Positions 21,197 to 32,800 of a stretch of DNA of 46,030 nt are shown here, piece by piece. The stretch is from Hypholoma sublateritium FD-334 SS-4. Taxonomy: Eukaryota > Basidiomycota > Agaricomycetes > Agaricales > Strophariaceae. Location: assembly GCA_000827495.1 (NCBI GenBank), contig KN817714.1, positions 1 through 46,030 of the forward strand, given 5' to 3'. The translations under genes and the position numbers were made by a program. The notes under the pieces were generated by a model. The model made no database searches and had not been told where the DNA came from. It saw only the letters and a list, made by a program, of their open reading frames with translations. How positions within the stretch are numbered: position 1 is the first letter of the stretch; each line of letters starts with the position of its first letter.

Positions 21197-22711
21197 TTTT
21201 GACAAGTTTTATATCTTTAATTTCATAATATCCAGGCATACGTCAGTATCGTAGAGTCTTTCCGGCAAATTCATTTCATATCCACTGTCCAGAGTCGTCG
21301 AACAGCTCTTTTTATCATAGAGTGGTAGACGAACATTATAGCGCTTTGGATTGGCCAGATACAGCCGTACCATGTATTCGAGACTCGTGTTTTTCTGTAA
21401 CATGGGGCGTCGAGATACAGAAAGCGCGAAAACTCCTCTATCGGCACGAGCTACTATGGACCGTGTTCTCAACGATGAGGACAACAGCTTCCCAGATGAC
21501 TCAGATCACGGCTGGGGTATTGTCATAGGACGCGCTGGAAGAGATGGAGAGCAGCCACCTCTGGAGGATTGTAGTTGCGATTACTAGATACGAAAATACA
21601 CAGGTAAGCGAATATAGATCCTCGTTGATCGCTTTTGTGGAAGCTGACGTCGGCCAGGAATGCAGCGCGTCGACTACCGCTGCGCACACGTAGTCCACCA
21701 CTCAGGCTAAAAAATTATTTGCCGTACGAAAGGGGAGTTTTCGTGGTGTATATGTGGTCGAAGATCCCCAGCCATCCACGCGACTGCTAATGAACGACGA
21801 AGGGACGACCAAGGACATTGTGGATGGACGCCGTAGGGAAACGAGACTCGAATGCGGATGCACACTTTCCACGTGGGTGTCGAAAATCGGCCAGCGCTCG
21901 GATTCGTAACATACGGTGTTGGTGGGTGCTAAACATTGTACAGCGTCTGCATGTACCAAGAAATCCTCCGCTGTCGTAGCCCGAGTGATGTTCGGACAGC
22001 TTCACCCCTAAAAACGCGCAATATATGCCCGTTCGATGGCTGTGTGATCGTTGGTGTGTCCAGCGGTGCTTTCCTTAGGCGTTGTGTTGACCATGTGCGT
22101 TCCTGGGCGCGCCTGTTGGTCGATAACGACGTGCGTTCCCGTTGCCTTCATCGTGACCGGCATCCAGTTCGGGCCGCTCACGAAAGAGCTCAGTTAATAT
22201 ACGGTCTGTTGTTGTGTCGCGGCGGCGGCGGCTGATTTAGCGGTAGTTTCTGGTAGGATAAGTGAGTGTGCATACGGACAAGGATCATGTACAAACATTC
22301 ATAAGGTCACTCCGCAACAGCATTCAGCCTGTATCATGAAAGACGCATTGGGTGAGCATCACCCAGAGCCCAAGAATAACGGTTAAAGTGTACTGCGCCT
22401 GCGTGGATGGGCGGACAAGCAATCGTGGCCGCGGACGGTATAACTATAAGGTGGCGGTGAGGTCCAGAGCAACGGAGGATTAATGGAGGAAGTCGCACGC
22501 CAGAGTCAAGGAGGACGTATATGGTGCAATTACGATGCTAGCCTCGAAACTATAGATCGGCGAGGTGGGCAGATTCAACCAAGATTCAACAAGCTGGCCA
22601 AAGAATGATGGTAAGCAGTGAAAATCTTCAGAGTAAGTATCCATTTATTACGTCATTAAATAGACACACGTGACGTCGTGAGGTCCAGGGATGACTAATT
22701 CCGTTCAACGC
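21197..22711. other. intergenic, no supported gene
   Basis: 1.5 kb between WPGY copy B and the hAT element. Frames such as 21936-22235 and 21702-21959 have no family features. The stretch just before the element has no repeats that I can see. Confidence 0.4.
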
Positions 22712-22743
22712 CTCAGAAGTTCTAAGGCTCCAACTATATAGTA
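22712..22743 (+). repeat. left target duplication and left TIR of hAT element
   Basis: CTCAGAAG at 22712-22719 is the likely target-site copy; the inverted repeat runs 22723-22743. The element may begin at 22720 (TTCTAAGG) if the target duplication is taken as exact in position. Confidence 0.65.
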
Positions 22744-22749
22744 TAGCTA

Positions 22750-22769
22750 CTATCTATAGACAGTTATTA
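22750..22769 (+). repeat. subterminal direct repeat of hAT, left copy
   Basis: CTATCTATAGACAGTTATTA, repeated exactly at 26829-26848 in the same orientation. Both copies are followed by TATATG-rich sequence ending in ATGTCTA. Possible transposase-binding region. Confidence 0.65.
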
Positions 22770-23157
22770 GTGTATATGTATATGTATATGTCTACAGCAT
22801 GAGGGGGACATACCGTTTATACAGTATTTATATGTATACAGTATATGTATACACTTCGTATTGCTCGGCTGAGCCTGGGCATTCAAAACAACACCAAACA
22901 TGTACTCATTCTTTATAGATCCACTCGTTATGGCTGACTTGAAGAACTGGACACTACAAAAACAATTATTATGGGTTGATATAGCTATTTAGCACCTGGA
23001 TATAAATTTTCTATGAATAAAAAATCAAAGGTGCAGATTTCGCGCACTCATTACTGATTTATTCTCAACCGGCGTTGTCACCGGGAAATGCCGACACAAT
23101 TTTATTCGTTATTCTGTTCTATTGGCTCACACTGAACTCCCACTGACATTTCTAATA

Positions 23158-26100
23158 ATGCCTGGCCTTCCTGACTTCACCGTCTTCTCTAATCTTGTTG
23201 CCGAACTCCAAGTGCTTTCGAAGAAGCTGCCAAAATCTGTACCACTGGGCACGCGAAATGACAAGATATGCGAAGTTTTCATCAAAATNCCTATCCCCTT
23301 CGATCCAGCTCAAGATTGGGAAGTTTTTAATAGACGCATGGATGCTCTATTCTCACAGGATTTACGCGATACATCAGGAAGATTACTACACCTCAAGCGA
23401 GGTGCATTTGGACTTGACATGGTGATATCCTACATCATACAAGTAATGGATGGCGGAAATTTGTTATGGGACCTTGCGGCTATCAAGGTTGACCGTCTCA
23501 TTGAAGAAATAAAGGTTTTAATGTGAGTATCATTTCNGGAAATATAACACAATACTTACTTCCCTATCGGAGAAGTTCCGAGTCCAAAGGAGGGGNAAAA
23601 TCTGCGGCTGCTGTACGCAAGGCTCAACAGCCTAGGGTTGAGGACGAATCGGACAGTGAAGATGATGGTACTTACAATCCACCTAAGCGGGCACCCCTTG
23701 AGCCTCCCTCTCCGATTGCTGTTGTTGACGATGATGGAGATGAAATCATTGAGGATACAGATCAGGGGACAGCATTGGTATGATTAGAACCATACTGCTA
23801 CTATGTTTTGCATGACAACTTACCGGGTCATGACATTATACAGAGGGAGAAACGAGCTAAATATGCACCCAAACCAACAAAGAAATTGAAAGGCAAGGTA
23901 GCGGCAGCAGATAAAGTAAGTGACATCTTTATCTCTTGTGAAAATATCAAACTTACCTAGTCACTTTAGGCAATTCATATCGACTCAGGGGATGAATCGG
24001 AAGGGACATCTGCTCTTAAGAAGGTTGAGGAACGTGAATCAGCAAAATCAGCCCGCCGAGGACCAAAGAACAAAAACATGCAGTATTTCTTCGACCCGGT
24101 TCCAGTAAAAGATGGTAGCGAGAAGAAATGGGAATTCAAGTGCAGAACTTGCAGCGCGTGCNTACCATTAAATGATTTAATTAGCCAACCTACTGACTGT
24201 ATGCTATTGATTAGAATCCGCAGAGTTCCACGAACCATTGGAGGAGCCGACATTACCTTTGATGATGAGCCACGACTCCCAAAGATGAGTAATGTTGCCG
24301 GACACGTCGAGCAATGTAAGACGAAGAATGCGGCTTCATTTGCTGAAAAGGAAAAGGAAGCAAACGAATCTGGAACGCCGCTGGCTGGTCAGTTCAATAT
24401 ATCCAACAGCCGGAAGCTTATGGAGGACTACCTACGACGAGGTGAACTCAATCCAGACATTGAACCTACAGCAAAAGGATTTCGTCGAATATTTGCAGCA
24501 TGGATATTGGATGAAAGCTTACCATGGACCACTGGTGAAGCACCGTCACTCCAGCTCCTTTTCCAATACCTCAAAGTCAAGTTCATTCTCCCTGTCGACA
24601 CATCTGTTCGAAATGAGCTGGCCAGTATATTTGCAGAGCTGCATGGAAAGGTTGTACGCGAATTTGCAGTAAGTTATATACATCTTAAATCTTGGTCTTT
24701 GACTCACAGATAATTGCAATCATCAGAAAGTAAAGTCAAAGATTGCGTACTCTACGGACACATGGACCACAAAGCAGATGGTTTTCACATTTGCTTGCAC
24801 CATAGCTTCGTTCATTGACGATGACTGGAGGCTTATTGAGCNTGTTGTCGATTTCAAGCCTCTCGAAGATAAGGAACATGAAGGGATCCACNGCGGGCTG
24901 GCGTTTGTCAATGGTGTGCGAGAAAGAGGGGGTCTGGCACAGATAAGTCTCAGTTTGAACCGTTGATTCAATTAATAAGCTAATATTAGATAATTACTTC
25001 CTTAGCCTGACTACGGATAATGCGTCAGTCAATGATGTCATTGTCAAAACTGTAGCGCGCTGTATTCTTGCACGCTACAATATCCCATTCACTCCAGATA
25101 TGCACATTCGCTGTCTCGCGCATGTCATAAACCTTATTGTCCAGAGCTTTCTCCATGCCATTGACGAAGCAGATGACCCCGAGATCAACGACTACTTCGA
25201 CAAAGAGGCACCAATTCACTTCAATGCCGAGATGGATGCAGACCAAGTCGTACTCGAGGCAGAGGCTCTGGAACATGCCNCAAACTCTTATTCCCCAGTA
25301 GATGAAGATGAGGCGGTGGCTGAGGATGAAAGTATACTTCTTGAGGGTGTCAGTGGACAAAGTCCTCTCCAGCGTGTGAGTTTCTGTACATACTGTCACT
25401 GTGGCCATACTCACACATAAATTGGTCTAGCTGCGTTTTATCACCACCAAAATTGTCTCGTCACCACAGCGCCGGCTCCGCTTTCGCAATATTAGCAAGG
25501 AGAAGTATGGGAACAAACCAGCAGATACCAAGCGCATAGCAAACCTTATGGTTGTACGAGATGTACGGACTCGGTGGAATTATACCCATGCCATGATTCG
25601 CCGTGCAATTTTGCTAAAGGAGGTCCGTCTGTTCACTATATATTACAGCTTAATATCACTAACCAATCCGTGTAGAGTATTGATACATGGGTCTTTAATT
25701 CCCCCACACTTCGTGGACTTGGTTTGACGCCTGCAGACTGGAAACTTCTGACAGACATTGCAGATTTCCTTGAGGTACGGGCATTCATTCACTCACAATT
25801 TTGCTTCTCATCGTTATTCTTAGGTATTCACGCACGCGACAGCCCAGCTGTGCAGGTCATCAATTCCGACAATACCTTTTGCCCTGCCAATATATCAAGA
25901 CATGCTGACTCACATCACAGCAGCCTCAACCGACCGTACAGCACATATCAGAATACGTCAAGGTGCCGAAGCAGCATTATCAAAGCTCGACAAGTATAAA
26001 AAGATGGCCGATGGGAACCAGTATAATATATTAGGAACAGGTGTGTACTTTCTCTGACATCGTGAGATCTTTGCGTACTCACTTTGTGTACTCACTACAT

Positions 26101-26803
26101 TAGTCCTTCATCCGTATCTTCGCTCTCAATGGTTCGTCAAGATGGCTCCTCCAGAGGATGTCTCAGCACAAAAAGAGGCAGTTGGGAAAGCAGAAGACCT
26201 TTTTCGATATGTGGCAACCACCTACTTCGACGACCTGCAAAGATCAGTTGCTGATATAGCCACGGCTGGGAACCCATCTGTGAACCCACTTGGCGTTGGA
26301 GCCGAAGTGGCTGGTCCGGCTAGTTCCAACATGTCTGACGGATGGCTCGCGGGAATCCTCAAGTTTGACATGGTCCAGACGACGGTATCAGTGGCCGCAA
26401 CACCAAAAGAGCTTTTCGACGATGAAATCCGAAGATATTTGAAGTTTGAAGGAGGTCGTGGGTCGATTTTTGATCCCTTGGGCTGGTGGAAGGTATGTCC
26501 GTTTTCCAACATGTCAAGGAGTCCCTCGTCATTCTATCTATTAACTGTCGCTGACAGGCACACGAAGCGGCATTCCCTACTATTGCCCGGATGGCNCGAG
26601 ACTTCCTGGCTATTCCTGCCACCAGTGTCTCGGTCGAGCGAACATTCTCCAAGTCGCGTCATATTTGCTCTGATCTCCGTGCTTCTCTCAAGGCTGAAAC
26701 GGTAACTGAAGCACTTCTCTCAAAGGTGTGGATACGGAGTGGTCTATTTGATCCAGAGGAACCTTTGAAGCGTAAACGGAAGCACGGCGACATGAATNCA
26801 TAG
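23158..26803 (+). CDS. hAT transposase (BED finger, RNase-H-like core, hATC)
   Basis: Twelve exons: 23158-23522, 23573-23777, 23844-23915, 23970-24157, 24215-24668, 24727-24944, 25006-25375, 25431-25622, 25676-25774, 25824-26040, 26104-26492 and 26558-26803, about 1004 aa. A long N-terminal part is followed by a BED-like zinc finger split by an intron (KKWEFKCRTC ... GHVEQC), the core with YSTDTWTTKQM and LTTDNASVNDV, the motif HIRCLAHVINLIVQSF, and a C-terminal hATC dimerisation domain (DFLAIPATSVSVERTFSKSR). It cuts and pastes the element. One fault: the donor after 24944 reads AT then AAGT, lacking the GT that phase requires, which would break the frame unless it is an assembly artefact. 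Six N bases lie in exons. Confidence 0.82.
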
Positions 26804-26828
26804 GTACTGTATATTGTATACTGTATAT

Positions 26829-26848
26829 CTATCTATAGACAGTTATTA
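26829..26848 (+). repeat. subterminal direct repeat of hAT, right copy
   Basis: Exact second copy of the 20-mer at 22750-22769, just after the transposase stop codon. Confidence 0.65.
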
Positions 26849-26897
26849 CACTCTATAATACTGTATATGTCTATATCCCCTGTGAGCCGTATACGGT

Positions 26898-26926
26898 TAC
26901 TATATATTTGGAGCCTTACTCAGAAC
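26898..26926 (-). repeat. right TIR and right target duplication of hAT
   Basis: 26898-26918 is the inverted copy of the left terminus (one mismatch). CTCAGAAC follows at 26919-26926. Confidence 0.65.
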
Positions 26927-29851
26927 TCTTGCTCAACTCAAAATCAACTTGAACTGTACCCTCAACTTACTTTCTCACCTGAACTCATTCTGAAAAACGC
27001 AATGGCTTATAAAACGGTATAATTTCTAACTATCGACTTCTCTAAGCTGAGGGACGTCACGGACTAAATACCCCAGATATCCTTGAGTCGCCCAGTCGAG
27101 CTTGAGTCGAGCATCGTCAAGATGTCGTTGACATTCAACCCAATCGAAGGACCCACTCCGCGAAGCTGGATGAGCTTGATTCTCGCCCTCCATACGTGTT
27201 TTCTCCTCAAACAGGGTATCTCAGACCTTTGACGCTGGAAACATCGACAAAAACCGCCTATGAGCCGGAAGGCACGGACTGAGAAGCATCGCCGTCACCT
27301 TCGCCGGTCATCAGCGAGACGAGGATGCGGATGTCTCTGTATTCGATATTAGCGCGCTTATCCCCACGTAGCAGGCCAGGAAGTTGTGCCACGACGGCCG
27401 GGAGGAACGGAGCGCTGTTGGAACTCCCAGGTTTGTATTTTTCGACGTGCTTTCGCGGCGCAGCTGACTCTAGGTTCGTAGAGCCAAATTCTCCTGTTAC
27501 CGAAGATAGGCGCTCTTTCGACCACCTATGCGGCGTTGCCGTCGTCGCATCGCATCTCAGAGGCGAACCTCAGCGCTACGCATCATAGTGCTGTGGCCGC
27601 GCCTTCTTTATGTGGCATATAACTATCATCACACACGCCGACGACTCGACTGCGCGAGGGACTTCAAACCATGCCCTGACTAGATTCGCCGGTTAGTCCG
27701 GTGTTTGTTGAGAAGGAGAGCTCAAGCCCACGAAAACAAGTTCGCCTCTCAAAACAGAATCCTCGTCATGTAAATGCCCGAGCCTACCATGGTCCCGCTC
27801 ACTCATTTACACGTAGGCTACTACCTGTAGAAACATCGCTCGACCGAGGGAATGGTCTGACAGAGCGCCTCGAAGTCGGCCCAGCTGTATCAAACATCCC
27901 CAGAACCCCAGTATATTGAACCACATCATCCATACGTATACCCCCCACGAGTAGTTGACCAGCAAGCCAAGCATGTCGAGGCGAAGGTACGTGCCTTTTG
28001 TTTCATCATGTTCCTGTACTTCAAATGTCGTACGTAGCTTCAATCAACTGGCTTTTCCTTCAATTCTCAGGCACGGAGTCGCAAAAAGGAGACCATTGAG
28101 CATTTATGATCAACTGATACTTACATGCTTTGTTCGTAGTTGCGCAACGCCTCCAAGCAGATCGCATTCTACCACGCGAGGTAGAGAGGGCGCGTCCGTT
28201 GCGGTCCCAGTGCAGATTCCCAACGCCACGTAGACGCGATTACCAGTGGTAGGTTTCCATCGCTCGACAAACGGCGTGTCCTGCACGCTACACATCTCGG
28301 ACTTCACCTTGTCAGGAAAAATCAAGAGCATAGGGGCAGATATAACCATTATACAAACCCAAAATCAGCCAAAAAATTGCTCCCGCTGGCGTGTCTCCGC
28401 ATTGCACATGGTGACGGGCAGGTCGGACTGAATACGTCATCCAAACGGAACGACCCACAGACTGCACGGGGGCGCGTCGAAGAACGTCAGATCTACGTCC
28501 AGAGCTGGTCCCTCGCAGATACGAGATGCCCAGGCGAGAACAGAAGTCGATGTGCGTGGTGCATGACAGACGTACACGCCTTCTGTCTCCGCATACCGCG
28601 TGCAAAGTATAGCCATTGTCGAGCAGGGGTGTCGCTGTAGAATGTGCAAGACATAAAAAGGGGATGTAGGCACACCTGGACTGCAGCAGAACGTGTACCG
28701 TGGAAGGATAGCGTAGATGAAACGGCGTGTGTAGCAGAAACAGTGCGCTGCTTCCTATAAGGCACATATTTCATCCATTTAGCTGGGCTGACCCCCGCGC
28801 ACAAAGCTGCGGCGCTTCGGAAAGCGAATGAAATTTCAAGTCCGTGGTGCATGCGTGCGACGGTAACGTTAGCCAGCAGCCTCGAACTGAGCCGATGACC
28901 AGGAGCTGACGATTTATAGCACGTTCATGGCGAGATGCGCGATGGAAAGAATATGTTTCATTAGCACATATTCAGCTCTAAAGTAGAGTCCACAACGGGC
29001 GGACAGGTGACGGTAGGTGATGCATCATTTGCCCTCAAATTCCGTCGGCGGTGGTGCGACGAAGATCCATGGTGCGAACGTGTGTCGGCGTGCGAACCCC
29101 ATGTGTAGCAGATCTAGAGCGGGTGTGTGGGTGAGAGTACTAGGTGTATGCGCAGATGGGTGTGGAACGTGCGCGCATCAAAAGAGCCCGATGTAGGTGA
29201 ATATGAGGGGCCGCGTCTCGCCTGAATCTGCAGAGTGGACGAAGTGTCGGAAGAAAGCAATCGAATTAATATCAAGTCAGCAGGGGAGCTTCCGTTTCGT
29301 GAATTCGACGAGAAGATTCACCGAAGAAGACGAATGGGTACAAATGACAGGGACACACGAATGTGGACGCGGGGTCATGGGGTTCGCTGAGTCGACGTGA
29401 TAAAAATTGGTGTGAGCGTCGGCAGGAAACACGGTCCAAACACGGTCCATTACGTGGGGTCCGCAAATGTAATGTCAGAAGAGGCAGATCCGAGCCGGGC
29501 TGCGTGGACGGCGGGTCCTGCGAGGGTGGCGGTCGGAAAGATGCGATTTAATGTTCGCTTTGTGGCGCCATCTTCACGAACGATGGCGCGGCGGTGCGCC
29601 GGTGGTGGCCGGTGGAATGGGCGGAAAAACGGTGTGCATGGCGCGATATGGCCATCGGCGCCGCTTGAAAAATGTGACAGAGACCCCCGGCGCTCAGGAA
29701 AACAGACATAAAGTGAACCCCAGATCTTGCCGATCTTTCCTTTTCATTCGCACCGTCGCAGACCATCATCCGCTAGTAGCCACCCAGAGAGCGAGACAGA
29801 GGAACCGACAGCAGAACCAGCACCGTCGTCCGACACGTTACAAAGTTTGCC
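26927..29851. other. long gene-poor stretch, possible decayed pieces
   Basis: Nearly 3 kb with no gene I can assemble. Minus-strand frames at 27807-28043 and 28312-28767 contain hydrophobic, Trp-rich segments (SWGVYVWMMWFNILGFWG; AGAIFWLILGLYNGYICPY) and a piece LHAVCGDRRRV that faintly recalls DUF6533-type membrane proteins, but stops and frame changes prevent joining. The last 250 bases should hold the promoter of the DUF3602 gene. Confidence 0.35.
27950..28770 (-). pseudogene. possible decayed multi-pass membrane protein gene
   Basis: Several minus-strand frames carry isolated membrane-helix-like pieces in a plausible order, including a loop resembling the RVYAxxGRRRR motif of basidiomycete DUF6533 proteins (here YTLHAVCGDRRRV near 28590). 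No start, no clean exon chain, several stops. This may be chance composition. Confidence 0.18.
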
Positions 29852-32800
29852 ATGAGCGCTGACGAGATGCAAGGCCCAACTTCGAGCTCGCTGTCGCCGT
29901 CGCCATCGTGGCAGTCGTCCGGTGAGGAGATCCCAGCCCTTGGTGTATGCCTCACTCGGACGCTAAGCCACCCAAAAGAGAATCGTGAAGATGACGTGTA
30001 CTCGCTGTCAAGCAGCAGGCCGCCATCGTACTCTGAAAGTGAGTCATTCTTCGCAGTTGTCAGTTTCTGCCGCAGTTCATGCGGGAGGGTGTACTCTATG
30101 AGTTCGTGAGCGGATGGAACGTCCAGAGAGGCGGGGGAGATGGTAATGGTTGGAAAGCAAGAGGCATTCAGATAAGAGATAAGGATTTCTTTCTTATCTC
30201 ACATTTCACCCAGATGACTCCCGCGCTCGCGACGCCTTCCAGTCCACCTCCACCGGTAGAGGCGGCCTCGGTAACATACGCCAGGCGTCAGACCTTCGCC
30301 TCAATTCAAGTGCAGACAACTTCTCCCCCAGTCGAGGTCGCCAGCCCTTCCCCTCCCAGGCCCCCGCCGCCATCTTTTCCACTGGACGCGGTGGCGCTGG
30401 GAATTTGCGCTCGCCGCTAGCGGTCGACCCTTCCCCGGCGCGCAATCCCGCAGAGCAGGACGTTGTCCGCGAGTACGCTGCGGCTCATGAAGGCGCGCCT
30501 GTCTCATCTGGACGCGGCGGTCTCGGAAATATCTCCCAGGGGAGCTCGCGTGCACCCGCCATCCCGCCAGCGGCGGTGTACTCTACGGGCCGCGGCGGCG
30601 CGGGAAACATGCTCCCTGGTGACGCACGCCGCGTTGAACAGATCGACGTTGAGGCCCAGTGAGAAATCCGGTTAGCCGGAGATAACCGCGTCGAACATCG
30701 TATAACAAAATCAAACGTACAAGATTTGTTATACTATCTGGTCGTTGCAGTGTTTTGCTAGATGAAAATTCTAGTGCAATATAGCAATACCAAACAATAT
30801 GTATCATTTGCAGAAAACCTCGTATAACCATGTACAAATGTTACAAGCGAAACTATCTAGCGCCATACAACCGTAACAAATCCCATCTAATCTGTGCATA
30901 TCCCGGTGAGCGCCCGGAATCTAGCAATATCTAGCGGTGTCTAATGGGATCTAATCAATGCAGAAAGCTGGAACACGTCATTACAAGCTCGGAAACGAAG
31001 GAATCAGGACTTCTGAACTCACCGAGAACGAGGAAACCAATCGCGTTCAAGAGGGTGCCCATGCCAGAAAATACAGCGAGCCAGGGAGAGAGATTTTAAG
31101 CAGAGAGGTTGTACGAGATCCGTAGCCAGTAAACTGTCGCAGAGTCCAAGTGGGCACAAGAGCAGGCGAATTCAAATAGAGCGACAAGTCCAGTTTTCAG
31201 AGTATGCAGCGGCATTGGGGACGATAGCCAAGTGAATTCCAGCAGCCAGCCTGAGTAGCAGGGAAGAGCGGAGATCACGGAGCAAAACCAACAATAGAAA
31301 GAAGTGCCAGTCACCAGGTAGCAGGAGAACGCAAAGAGACTCGGAGTAGCTATGCAAGCGCAGCGGTGCTGGCGGCTCGGTTACGGTTATTTCTGGATCT
31401 TGCTCAGCTGGTTATATTTCTGTGCGCATTGCGATATCCAATCGCACCATTTAGTACTCATAAATCAAAGGAGAGAACTTCACTTACCTTGATGACATCC
31501 TTTGCCAGCGCATTCCATATTTCCTCGAACTCTGTAGGAGTAATCGGATCATTGGATTGCAAGTAATCGATGTAGTACAGATTTCTATGCATTATCAGCA
31601 AGTTTACAATGAAAATAGTTGCGAGAAGCTTACTTTGCCGACGAGCTGTTTGTGACCTTCTTTGCTTTAGGCCCAAAGGTCTTCGAGCGAGCAACAACGT
31701 AAGCTGCATTTGCTTCACCCCCCTTTTCTTTGGTTGTTGAACCCTTTCCTTCCGCCACTTCCTTCAAAGATTCAAGGCGCCCAGTTGGCGCCACTGCAGG
31801 TCCAAACAACGAAGCACTACAATACATAAAATATCAGTATATCGCACAACTTGGCTGGGGATGCTTACAAAGGATTCTCGACTGAGATGGATAGAGGAGG
31901 TGGCATTGTAGACTCAACACTTGCGAGAGGGCGCGGCACAGGATCTGACAAGGCTGGAGCTAATTCCTGGGATGTTGGATCTGGTGGAGGCTGGAGGATC
32001 GAATCTGTATCGGAGAGCGGCGAGGATTCATGTTGACGAGCTTCAAGTCGATGTGATGTGTCCAATGTAGGAGGAGGAATGGGCTTCGGCATAATGTGAG
32101 CCTTTCCTACAAGTCCCTTGTGAGTGGAGAAATGAACTGACCTGTACTGAACTCAATGCAGTCTCTGTGGCCATCGTTGTCGATGGCCTCACTGGAATAG
32201 GCGACGTGCTTTTGATAGGATTGGAAACATTCAAGTTGAAACGGTCTGGCCGCTCCAAAGGCATCTTCAATGGCGCGACCTGCTGTGCTTTTGGGTGTTC
32301 AGGAACACGTACAAGAACCTGCATGGAAGAACTGGCTAAGTTTTCAATGAGGAAAAGGCAGACAGACCTACCTTCACGACTTGAACATCTTCTGTGTCTG
32401 AGCCCTCGCCTGTAAGGTCATACACAATGTGCCTTGCCCGCTTGCTTGACGCCTGTGCCATTCCAGACTCCACCTTTCGCTTTTGGTTCAGACTCGGAAT
32501 TGACTTCGAGTGTTGGGTTTTGGGAATGATGGAAAGAGGCATGTAGATATCGTCGTCCGAGTCGTCGTCGTCACGGGAAAAAGATGGGCCTGAGGTATTG
32601 GAGTTGTACTCACGGTTGCCATGCCTGTCGTAGTCAATTGGCTCCGTCTTGATTGACTCGGATTTGATGATGATATTGGGCTTGGAATCCCTATCATGCT
32701 TGCTACCAGCGCTATTTTGACGAAGAATCCTCTGTCGATATGTTGATAAAGTGTGGCCGGCAAGGTAAAGTACCTTCCAATCATCGCAACAGAGCCAGAG

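Larger units (their letters stand above)
22723..26918 (+). mobile_element. hAT-family DNA transposon, complete with TIRs
   Basis: A 21-bp terminal inverted repeat starting TAAGGCTCC lies at 22723-22743 and, inverted, at 26898-26918 (20 of 21 bases agree). The host flanks carry CTCAGAAG (22712-22719) and CTCAGAAC (26919-26926), a probable 8-bp target duplication with one mismatch; hAT elements make 8-bp duplications. On the left, three bases (TTC and the preceding T) separate this flank from the TIR, so the exact end is uncertain. Inside lies one multi-exon hAT transposase. A 20-bp subterminal direct repeat (22750-22769 and 26829-26848) and many TATA/GTATAC-type short repeats fill the ends. 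Nine N bases inside imply several similar copies in the genome. Confidence 0.85.

Noticed and set aside
30748..30776. CAGTG and TAGTG near the left side of the intronic transposon as CACTA-type termini
   Set aside because: They point the wrong way for a left end and no matching partner exists on the right side.
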